Of a stretch of 14,988 bases of DNA, positions 8,361-14,988 are shown in pieces; within the stretch, counting starts at the first letter, position 1; each line of letters begins with the position of its first letter. The DNA lies in assembly GCA_002284615.2 (NCBI GenBank), contig MU070550.1, positions 1 to 14,988 of the forward strand, given 5' to 3'. A program made the translations under genes and the position numbers. The notes below the pieces were generated by a model. That model saw only the letters and a program-made list of their open reading frames with translations. It did no database searches and had not been told where the DNA came from. The stretch is from Dunaliella salina. Taxonomy: Eukaryota; Chlorophyta; Chlorophyceae; Chlamydomonadales; Dunaliellaceae.

Positions 8361-8489
8361 TTGCTCAAGGGAAAAAGCTGCCGCCGATGTGGCATAGCCA
8401 GCAGGTTTGGGTGGGATGCAGAGCAGGACAACTTGCAGAGGCAGATGGGCATCCACTTTGCACCTACAATATGGTCCATTGAGCAGCCC

Positions 8490-9345
8490 CTTTTGTTCTG
8501 AAATTTGCAGTGGCAAGTGGGTTGAGAGGGGCTGCATAGCAGCACTTAGTGGCCGTTTTTTTTTTTCTGACTTGGGCAGGGGCAGGTGGGCTGCCCAGTG
8601 GAGTGTTGTACATCCAACAGAGAACTAAGCCAGTGTCGTGGATTGCATTGAAGATCGGATTCTAATGATGAGTAGTTAAGAAGTAGCAGGTCGGATGAGG
8701 GGGGGGGGGGCTGCTTAGCAGCATCGGGTAGCCACACTTTGTCCACTAAGCAGCCAACTTGTAGTTTACTGGGTAGCGACTTTTTGTTCTGAGTTTTGCA
8801 TTGGCAGGTGGGCTGCCCAGCCGAGTGTTCTACTTTCGGCAGAGAACGAAGCCAGTCTTGTTGACTGGATTGCGGATTAGATGCTAATGCGAAGGAGTTT
8901 TGCAGTGGCAGGTCGATTTAGAAGTGGAAAGCTGTGTAGCAGCATCGGGCAGCTACACTATGTCCACTGAGCAGCCGACTTCTAGTTTACTGGTTAGCGA
9001 CTCTTTGTTCTGAGGTTTTCGGTGGCAGGAGGGCTGCTCAGTGGATTGTTGTAATTTTAGCGGAGGGCTAAGCCAGTGTTGTGGATTGCATTGCGGATCG
9101 GGTTCTAATGCTGAGAGGTTTCGAAGTGGCAGGTCGGTTGAGAACGCGAAGGCTGCATAACAGCACCAGGTAGCCACCTTTTCTCCACTAAGCAGCCAAC
9201 TTTTAGTCCACTGAGTAGCCACTTTTTGTTCCAAGTTTTGCAGTGGCAGATGGGTTGGAAGGGGCTGGCATAACAGCACTAAGTAGCCACTTGTTGTCCA
9301 CTGAGCAGCCACTTTTTGTTCTGAGTCTTGCAGGAGCAAGTGGAG
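8490..9345. repeat. ~221-bp satellite array with long and short units
   Basis: Full units begin at about 8561, 8781 and 9001, each starting with a TTTTGTTCTGAG-type block, then GGCAGGTGGGCTGCCCAGTG, AAGCCAGTGTTGTGG, GCATCGGGTAGC and CCACTAAGCAGCCAACTT. Short units of about 70-90 bp flank them at 8490-8560 and 9222-9311; these jump from the first block straight to GGGGCTG(G)CATAGCAGCAC. A truncated unit starts at 9312. No credible coding frame runs through it. Confidence 0.85.
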
Positions 9346-9384
9346 TACCCCTCTGATTGTATTGAAACAGAAGGGAGCACCTTT

Positions 9385-9712
9385 GACGCAGCTGGTCAGC
9401 CAAGGAGGTTGCTTGCTGCAGATGCCGTCTGCTGTCGAGATGTTGTGACGGGTGTTGCAGTGGCTGCGAGCAGGTGACCAAGGAGGTTGCTGCAGATGCT
9501 GCTGTTGCCACAGTGTACCTTCACATTCTTAATTCTGGGGATGTGCAGTTATGTTGACTATCTCAAGAAGCCCAGGGAGGGCAAGCAAGAGCGAGCGCTT
9601 TGAGGCTTTCAACCCCCCTAAAGAGAAAAAAAAATTAATGGAAGCACAAAGCAAAGCAGGCTTTACTGTTGAGAACAGACGTTGTGACGGGTATTGAGGT
9701 GGCTAGAAGCAT
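9385..9712. repeat. Short direct repeats (CCAAGGAGGTTGC and GTTGTGACGGGT)
   Basis: CCAAGGAGGTTGC followed by TGCAGATGC occurs at about 9393 and 9478, roughly 85 bp apart. A second motif, GTTGTGACGGGTNTTG with a following GTGGCT, occurs at about 9443 and 9681. Confidence 0.6.
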
Positions 9713-10029
9713 GCTGACTCTGTTGCTTCAATGCCTCATGATTGAGGCAGCTTCCTCAGAGAAACTTTAAACTTTTTTCCTGTCTCAGGCTCCTCTACAG
9801 CCATTGAGCACGGAGCGGTTTGAGGTTACAGAGATGCCTGCCAAAAAAACTTGCTGACTCCACCTCGGAATTGCATTAAAAGCCAGTGATCCCCTAAAAC
9901 CTCGTTGTAGACCCAGGCTCCAGGACCCCACAGGACCGTGATGCAGCCCTCTGATTTTTTAATGTATAGCACTGTAATGCTGGACGATGAAAGCGCGTGC
10001 ACATTCCAAGCTGGATCGATTCTTCATAC
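9713..10029. other. Upstream region of the F-box exon
   Basis: No other gene is seen. CATTAAAAG near 9874 is a weak TATA-like string about 150 bp before the proposed ATG. In-frame TGA at 9988 closes the F-box frame upstream, so translation cannot begin earlier in this exon than that. Confidence 0.3.
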
Positions 10030-10208
10030 ATGCAGCTGGAACTTGACGGAGAGGACTGCCAGCAGCAGCAGCAGCAGCAGCAGCAGGATGTGCTGGGTGC
10101 TGAGGATAATGAGGAGGAGCAAGAGGTGGTGCTGCCGGAGGCATGCTGGATGGAGATCCTGTGCCAGCTCAGCGTCAGGGATGTGTGCATGACAAGTCGA
10201 GTGAACAG
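10030..10208 (+). CDS. F-box protein, first exon (rest missing or unplaced)
   Basis: The exon runs from ATG 10030 to a donor GTGGGT at 10209, giving 59 codons plus two bases (phase 2). Residues 11-19 are nine glutamines from a CAG run. Residues 21-33 are acidic. Residues 35-59 read LPEACWMEILCQLSVRDV then CMTSRVN. This matches the N-terminal F-box pattern: Leu-Pro start, E-I-L, a hydrophobic L, S/P-V-R-D, then an S-R turn. F-box proteins bind SKP1 and deliver substrates to SCF ubiquitin ligases; the substrate-binding part would be on later exons. The usual F-box is ~40-50 residues, so its last third lies beyond the intron. If the donor is ignored, the frame continues to TGA near 10366 without further F-box features. 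An alternative is that CAG at 10033-10035 is an acceptor and the exon is internal. Confidence 0.62.
10060..10086 (+). repeat. (CAG)9 coding microsatellite
   Basis: Nine perfect CAG codons make a polyglutamine run just before the acidic stretch of the F-box exon. Confidence 0.95.
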
Positions 10209-10526
10209 GTGGGTCGTGCCATCAGTGTTTTTTGGTACCCCAGGCACTCTTGAGGCCATGATACAGTCGAGGATTTGTGCAAGGCAGTGCGTGCCACAGA
10301 TACAGATTGAAAAGCAATTGGTCTTCAATTGGTTCTTCAGGTTGAGAAAGCAGCAGGCCTTTGATTGAGATCAAGGGGAGAGGCCTTTTCAGTCATGTGC
10401 CACAACCACCACCAAACTTGGGTGAACTCCGGCCTGGACACACCGAATCCAAACGGACTTTGAACATGCAGTTATTGTTGTATCAATTTTTCTAAAGCAT
10501 AGAAGTTGGAGTGCCATGCTGGCGGC
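10209..10526. other. Start of probable F-box gene intron
   Basis: The donor at 10209 opens this stretch. An acceptor-like TTCTTCAG before 10340 has the right phase but leads to only a few codons before TGA, so I did not accept it. No repeat partner was found. Confidence 0.4.
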
Positions 10527-11170
10527 TAGGGAGGAGCTACTGGGCTCCGCAAAATCCTTGGAGCCACTTTCTCCGGAGTGTTTGCCCGTGCACACATGTC
10601 CAAGGAATGTAATTTATGATCGTTAGTAAATGCAGTCAAATTTTGAGTTGGGCTTAAACTACCCGAGCTTTGCTGGCCAGATCATGAAAAAGAGGTTGCT
10701 TTGGTTCCTTAACATCTATGTTCAAAACACATTTTGGATCTCGCATCTGTGGCAGTCAGCTGTCAAAGGTCTGGGCCTAAACCTGTTCCTCGTCCCAATA
10801 CCCTGCTGAAGTGCAAATTAAATATTATAAAAAGCTGTTCCAATCAACGGAACTCCTCTCAGCTGCTTTTAAAGCTCTCCTCAAAACACGCCCCTGCTGG
10901 CTCACGAAAAGTGGCCACATGTGCACTCAGGTCGCATCCTGGGGTCCACCTGCAGGCTTGGGGGTTACTTATGGAGGGTTGGGGAGTTCAGTGTGGGTTT
11001 GGCTGGTTGAGCACGCAAATATGCAGCCTAGCGTGCTGCAGGTCTACCAATAGGACCACCTCAGCACTGGAAAATGCTTTTTGAATTAGCTTTCATGAGG
11101 TGTGCTCAGACTTGGCTGAGGTGGGCAGGCTGGCAAAAGGCAGGATATCACTTAGGGATGTGGCGCCTGA
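10527..11170 (-). repeat. Left arm of a 2.36-kb foldback-like inverted repeat
   Basis: The reverse complement of 10793-11170 aligns almost continuously with 12191-12587. Shared blocks are TCAGGCGCCACA, GTGATATCCTGCCTTTTGCC, GCGTGCTAGG, CCAAGCCTGCAG, GGACCCCAGGATG, CTGAGTGCAC and TAATATTTAAT. An outer block, 10527-10602, pairs with 12811-12885 (ATTTTGCGGAGCCCAG, then AGCTCCTCCCT). Between these blocks, 10603-10792 has no clear partner. Confidence 0.8.
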
Positions 11171-11471
11171 TCTACAGTCAGGATGAAGGAGCACTGGGCT
11201 TTGAGCCAAAATGGTGGGCTGCTGGGCTTAGCAAACACTAGGGCCAACCGGAGGCGCTGGTCTGTAGCAGACTTGTCACAAATTGGGTGGTGTGGGGGCC
11301 TCATGAGGTTCTGCTGGGGCTTCCTGAGGATCAGCGGGGGCCTCCTAAGGTTCTGCCAGGGCCTTGCCTCCAGATGTCTTGCGGGGGCCCTTATGGTGTC
11401 ATGCCCTGGGATGTCTCGTTTCTTACAGCCTTGCCTCTTGATCATCAGATGTCTTGCCTCTTCATTTCTCG

Positions 11472-12190
11472 CAGGGGCCTCATGGCAGTTTGCCCCGTGA
11501 TGTCTTTCTGTGGCACCATGATGTTTTGCCTAGACATTTTTTGCAGGGGCCTTTTCATGTCTTGCCTCATGGTGTCTTTCTGGGGCCTCTTCATGTCTTG
11601 CCTCGCAATGTCTTGCAGGGGCCTCTTGATGTTCTACCTCATGGTGTCTTGCAGGGGCCTCTTGGTGTCCTACCTCATGATGTCTTGCAGGGGCCTCTTG
11701 GTGTTCTACCTCATGGTGTCTGGCAGGGGCCTCTTGGTGTTCTACCTCATGATGTCTTGCAGGGGCCTCTTGGTGTTCTACCTCATGGTGTCTGGCAGGG
11801 GCCTCTTGGTGTTCTACCTCATGGTGTCTTACAGGGGCCTCTCGATGTTCTACCTCGTAATGTCTTGCAGGGGCCTCTTGGTGTCCTACCTCATGATGTC
11901 TTGCAGGGGCCTCTTGGTGTTCTACCTCATGGTGTCTTACAGGGGCCTCTCGATGTTCTACCTCATGATGTCTTGCAGGGGCCTCTTGGTGTTCTACCTC
12001 ATAGTGTCTGGCAGGGGCCTCTTGGTGTTCTACCTCATGGTGTTTTTCTGGGGCCTCTTCATGTCTTGCCTCGCAATGTCTTACAGGGGCCTCTTGATGT
12101 TCTACCTCATAGTGTCTTGCAGGGGCCTCTTGGTGTTCTACCTCATGGTGTCTTACAGGGGCCTTTTGGTTTCCTCATGGTGTCTTACAG
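11472..12190 (+). repeat. 36-bp minisatellite, about twenty units, in the foldback loop
   Basis: Units start at 11472, 11508, 11544, 11580, 11616 and so on to 12156, exactly 36 bp apart; the last is 32 bp. Each begins CAGGGGCCTCTTGGTGTTCT and continues with ACCTCATGGTGTCTTG. Decayed relatives extend left to about 11285. Because 36 is a multiple of three, two plus frames stay open (LQGPLGVLPHGV or CRGLLVFYLMVS per unit). The third is closed only in units with CATGATG. No unit-independent coding signal is seen. Every unit contains a TCTTGCAG or TCTTACAG string that resembles a splice acceptor. Confidence 0.95.
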
Positions 12191-12885
12191 TCAGGCGCCA
12201 CAACCCTGTGTGATATCCTGCCTTTTGCCAGCCAGGCCACCTCTGCCCATTCTGAGAACACCTCCTGAAAGCTAGTAAAAAAAGCAATTCTTCAGCGCTG
12301 ACCTGGTCCCATTTGGTGAACCCTGCTGCGTGCTAGGTCTGCATGTTTGCATGCTCAGCCAGCAAAACTCACCCCCAGTGTGCCCTAACCTTCCAGCTGC
12401 ACTCCCAAGCCTGCAGATGGACCCCAGGATGGTCCCTGAGTGCACTGGTGGCCACCTGATGCGAGCTGGCGGGGAGCTGTTTTGGGGGGCACTCAAAAGG
12501 CAGTCGAGAAGAGTGATGACGATAGGGAATGGCTTTCTTTTAATATTTAATGAAATTTTGATGCTTCAGCGGGTTGCTGGGATGGGGTCGGATTTCAAAT
12601 TTCCAATTTCGTTCAAATCCCACCAACACCCACAGATGTGAAGGGGCAACTTTTATGTTTTGATGATAAATACAAATGTAATAGAGCCAGAATCGAAGGA
12701 AAGGTCGGAAACTGGGAGATTGAGCATTTTGAACGATGGGGCTGCTCGCTGCATAAATCCGGCTCTATTAGTTTGTTACAATTATCATCAAAACTACGTT
12801 GCCTCCCTCGCATGTGTAACGCCAAGCAAGAACTTAAGAGAAATTAGCTGCATTCATTTTGCGGAGCCCAGCAGCTCCTCCCTGG
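12191..12885 (+). repeat. Right arm of the foldback-like inverted repeat
   Basis: Starts with TCAGGCGCCACAA directly at the end of the 36-bp array and pairs with the left arm as far as about 12587. After an unmatched 53 bp and the inserted MITE-like element (12641-12811), pairing resumes at CATGTGTAAC and ends near 12885. Confidence 0.8.
12641..12811. mobile_element. 171-bp MITE-like element inserted in the right arm
   Basis: Terminal inverted repeats of about 50 bp: the left end reads GGGGCAAC, then GTTTTGATGATAA, then AATAGAGCCAGA. The right end reads TCCGGCTCTATTA, then TTATCATCAAAAC and GTTGCCTCC. ATGTG flanks both sides (12636-12640 and 12812-12816) as a possible 5-bp target duplication. 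The left arm at the matching place has one ACATGTGT and no element, as expected of an insertion. No coding capacity is present. Confidence 0.75.
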
Positions 12886-13434
12886 TGCCCATCAAGGCAG
12901 CCCGCGGCGTCAATGCTGATGATGACAATCCCAGGCATCGACCAGGACAGACAGCAAGCGCGGAGGTGGCTTATCGGGGCCTGGCCAGACCACCCAGGTT
13001 ATGCGTGCTTGTCCGTGCGATGAAAATCCGACAAGCATCAGGGGTCCTCCCGACGACCCAAAATCACTTGCAATATTACCAGCAGGCTTCCCAAACACTC
13101 GCTGGTGCAGTTTGGGCCTGAGCAGGGTCCCTCAAAAAATGGCCATTCCCAGGGTTGACCAAGAAGTGCAGGTATGGGGCACACCTTATGTTCCTTAATT
13201 ACTAAAATATTCATAGAGAAACATCTATTGAATCAAAACATGCACTGGTGTGCCCAAATGAGAGAAATGCATGTTTTTGATGCACAGAGCTTCACCTGAG
13301 CCACATCCAGATGCCACCAACATGCAATACAAGACCACTGACCCAAAGAAGCAACCCCCCCTACTCAGAAGTGGGTTTGAAAGTTTCCGGCAGTATATCA
13401 CCCAAATTTGGCATAGGTTGTGGCGCCTGACTTA
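12886..13434. other. Between foldback arm and second 36-bp array
   Basis: No domain is recognised in the open frame that runs from the MITE to about 13121. The last part, 13391-13434, matches the inner end of the left arm: GGCAGTATATCAC, then TGTGGCGCCTGA, then CTTACAG. Confidence 0.4.
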
Positions 13435-13755
13435 CAGGGGCCTTTTGGTGCTTTGCCTCATGGTGTCTTGCAGGGGCCTCTTGGTGTTCTACCTCATGAT
13501 GTCTTGCAGGGGCCTCTTGTCCTACCTCATGGTGTCTTACAGGGGCCTTTTGGTGTTCGACCTCATGGTGTCTTACAGGGGCCTTTTGGTGCTTTGCCTC
13601 ATGGTGTCTTGCAGGGGCCTCTTGGTGTTCTACCTCATGATGTCTTGCAGGGGCCTCTTGTTGCTTTGCCTCATGGTGTCTTACAGGGGCCTCTTGAAGT
13701 TCTACTTCATGATGTCTCGCAGGGGCCTCTTGGTGCCTCGCCTCATGGTGTCCTG
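13435..13755 (+). repeat. Second array of the 36-bp minisatellite, about nine units
   Basis: Units start at 13435, 13471, 13507, 13540, 13576, 13612, 13648, 13684 and 13720. One spacing is 33 bp and the rest are 36. The consensus is the same as in the 11472-12190 array. It is preceded immediately by TGTGGCGCCTGA, the sequence that in reverse orientation follows the first array. Degenerate units with CTGGAGCCTTGTGATG extend to about 14030. Confidence 0.9.
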
Positions 13756-14029
13756 TGCCTCATGGTGTATTGCTGGAGCCTTGTGATGTCTTACCTTATA
13801 ACCTTGTATCCTTGTGCCTCGTGATGTATTGCTGATGTAACCTGGTAACCTTGTGCCTCGTGATGTATTGCTGGAGCCTTGTGATGTCTTACCTTGTGTT
13901 GTCATGCCTCGTGATGTCTTGGTGGAGCCTCCCGATGCCTTGTGATGTTTTGCAGAGGCCTCTTGTTGCCTTGCCTCGTGATTTCCTGCAAGGGCCTCTT
14001 GTTGTCTTGCCTCTTGGTACGTTGCTGGT

Positions 14030-14261
14030 GGCTCTGAGGGCCTGGTCCAAAAAATGGAAGCAACAGAACCTTGTTGTCTGCATATGTCAGAAGCAGGCCC
14101 CTCTGGCAAAACTGTTGCATTACGCTGACCGGCTGGATGCTTTGTTGAGCAGTATTATTCAGCCCGCGCGGCGACCGGAATGATAGTGATGTTGGGCAGA
14201 GCGACCCGAAGAAAAATTGATGGGGGTGTGCGGGCAAACCGGAAAAAATTGAGTCCGAATT
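14030..14261. other. Post-array segment with a possible coding stretch
   Basis: The plus frame leaving the degenerate array continues through RAWSKKWKQQNLVVC and AKLLHYADRLDALLSSI to a stop near 14181. The composition is more protein-like than the array, but there is no clear acceptor and no recognised family. A perfect AAAAATT/AATTTTT stem lies near 14244-14264. Confidence 0.25.
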
Positions 14262-14315
14262 TTTGCCTTGGACCCGGAGGTCCAGGGTTCGATTCCCACT
14301 GTCCCCAGACTTTTT
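14262..14315 (+). repeat. tRNA-like 3' half with B box and T-run (tRNA pseudogene or SINE)
   Basis: GGTTCGATTCC at 14286-14296 is a B-box/T-loop match, followed by CCACTGTCCCCA and then TTTTT at 14311-14315, a typical RNA polymerase III stop. A GGACC-CGGA-GGTCC hairpin lies just upstream. Only the three base pairs next to the T loop hold; the outer T-stem pairs are mismatched. No 5' half pairing with TGTCCCC was found, so a functional tRNA is unlikely. A TGGGCAGAGCG string near 14194 is a poor A-box candidate. Confidence 0.4.
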
Positions 14316-14413
14316 GCTGATGCAGTTCTGAGCAAACCGGGCATGCATGAGGGGGCCCTGAACTACACTGTTGTTGAGGCTCTCTTTCTCTTAAGCTTTC
14401 TCTTCTTGGTCAG

Positions 14414-14458
14414 TGAGCTTCAGCAACAAACCATCACGGCGTTTGCGCGCAAGGGCAG
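14414..14458 (+). CDS. Candidate 45-bp micro-exon, phase-compatible with the F-box exon
   Basis: A long pyrimidine tract (TCTCTTTCTCTTAAGC, TTTCTCTTCTTGGTCAG) precedes the segment, and CAG then GTATGA ends it. With the phase-2 F-box donor, the first base completes an AGT serine. The exon then reads ELQQQTITAFARKG and leaves phase 2 again. Splice signals are among the best in the window, but the peptide matches no F-box continuation that I recognise, and the implied intron is 4.2 kb. Confidence 0.3.
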
Positions 14459-14471
14459 GTATGAACCAAAA

Positions 14472-14574
14472 CTAGGGTTGGCAATTTCCATCTGCATGCG
14501 CCAATTCTCTTGTGCTTCCCTGCCAAATGGTTTGTGCAAACGGCAAATTAATACACAAACCTGCCAACCCTAAT
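14472..14574. mobile_element. ~103-bp MITE-like inverted repeat
   Basis: CTAGGGTTGGCA at 14472-14483 is mirrored by TGCCAACCCTAAT at 14562-14574, with one mismatch. The interior is rich in GCCAATT and GGCAAATT motifs, like the family at 592 and 4549. No target duplication could be fixed. Confidence 0.5.
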
Positions 14575-14907
14575 CAAAACGCGCGGCTGCTAGGCTGCTC
14601 AGCATACGCCATGTATGGCAGGCGCAGCACACTTGTTGAGTACCACTGTAGATTTCTTTAATACCAATGACTACCCTTGTGGTTCGTGGCAAGGCTGATG
14701 TGCAGATGGCAGGGACAGCTTGTTATACAACAGTCATTTTCGTGAAGCAGACACAGTACGCTGCACCTGGCATCACAAAATTTTTTTAGCATAATTACTA
14801 TCCTTGTGTGATGTGTGGTGTGGTTGACTCAGGTGGCTGCGGCAGTTGACCAACACAGACATGGTATGGCAAGCGCAGCACCGCATGGTCTTGGGCAGTG
14901 AGCCCCC
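14575..14907. repeat. Two diverged related blocks
   Basis: CATGTATGGCAGGCGCAGCAC (near 14610) and CATGGTATGGCAAGCGCAGCAC (near 14860) are about 250 bp apart. Each is associated with a CTA(C/T)CCTTGTG motif (14671 and 14799), so an old tandem duplication is likely. No gene was seen. Confidence 0.4.
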
Positions 14908-14955
14908 GTGTGTGTGTGTGTGTGTGTCACTCAGGCGGCTCTGCAGGTGTGTGTA

Positions 14956-14988
<33 letters not shown>
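14908..14988. repeat. Two GT microsatellites at window end
   Basis: GT runs cover 14908-14927 and, with interruptions (GTAT, GTTT), 14947-14988, where the window stops inside the repeat. Confidence 0.9.

Noticed and set aside
9894..10328. Minus-strand frame with a Cys/Ser run opposite the F-box exon
   Set aside because: The run is the antisense of the CAG repeat, and the plus strand carries a recognisable F-box.
10338..10368. Second F-box exon starting after TTCTTCAG
   Set aside because: The phase fits, but it ends in TGA after a few codons and lacks the rest of the F-box.
11472..12190. CRISPR array with 36-bp repeats
   Set aside because: The units are head-to-tail with no spacers, and the context is eukaryotic.
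11287..12275. Two overlapping long frames (over 270 codons) of 12-residue repeats
   Set aside because: They are the two open frames of the 36-bp minisatellite; neither shows a sensible start or a non-repeat domain.
14262..14307. Functional tRNA gene
   Set aside because: The outer T-stem pairs are mismatched, and no 5' half or acceptor partner for TGTCCCC was found.
13902..14348. Minus-strand frame containing SGNRTLDLRV
   Set aside because: Peptides of this kind arise from translating the reverse of tRNA-like sequence; the B box at 14286 explains it.
1..14988. Reverse transcriptase, integrase, transposase or viral proteins
   Set aside because: No catalytic motifs of these families were found in any frame, so the repeats look non-autonomous.

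Overview
The window is nuclear DNA of a eukaryote. No bacterial gene layout, Shine-Dalgarno-led reading frames, rRNA or organelle genes are visible. The best coding segments are short exons bounded by canonical GT-AG splice sites and set in long introns full of repeats. Base composition looks near 50% GC by eye. Microsatellites, several minisatellites and at least four dispersed repeat families suggest a large, repeat-rich genome. A green-lineage alga or plant is a reasonable guess, but I cannot name the species or rule out other eukaryotes.

Layout. 1-935: an 80-bp tandem repeat and fragments of dispersed repeats. 936-2347: no recognised gene. 2348-4309: four exons of a plus-strand gene whose joined product resembles the MJ1316 (DUF504) RNA-end recognition domain, followed by a low-complexity Ala/Ser/Pro tail. 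All three junctions agree in phase, and the third rebuilds the tryptophan expected at the end of the domain. Its introns hold a (CA)32 tract and one copy of a ~670-bp dispersed repeat. A second copy of that repeat lies at 4870-5538, downstream of exon 4. 4312-9510: a chain of unrelated tandem arrays (21-bp, 17-bp, 145-bp and ~221-bp units) with a few weak candidate exons on either strand.

10030-10208: the first exon of a probable F-box protein with a nine-glutamine tract, ending in a good splice donor. What follows looks like a long intron. It holds a 2.36-kb foldback-like structure, with inverted arms at 10527-11170 and 12191-12885 around about twenty exact 36-bp units. The right arm carries an inserted MITE-like element. 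A second array of the same 36-bp unit lies at 13435-13755. 14262-14988: a degenerate tRNA-like or SINE-like 3' half with a T-run, a 45-bp candidate micro-exon, a small MITE-like hairpin, and GT microsatellites that run off the window end.

No complete gene is present. The MJ1316-like gene lacks its 3' part and possibly its 5' part, and the F-box gene has only its first exon. Most long open frames here are by-products of tandem repeats. The most unusual content is the foldback structure built on a 36-bp minisatellite, and the divergent, intron-split MJ1316-like gene.
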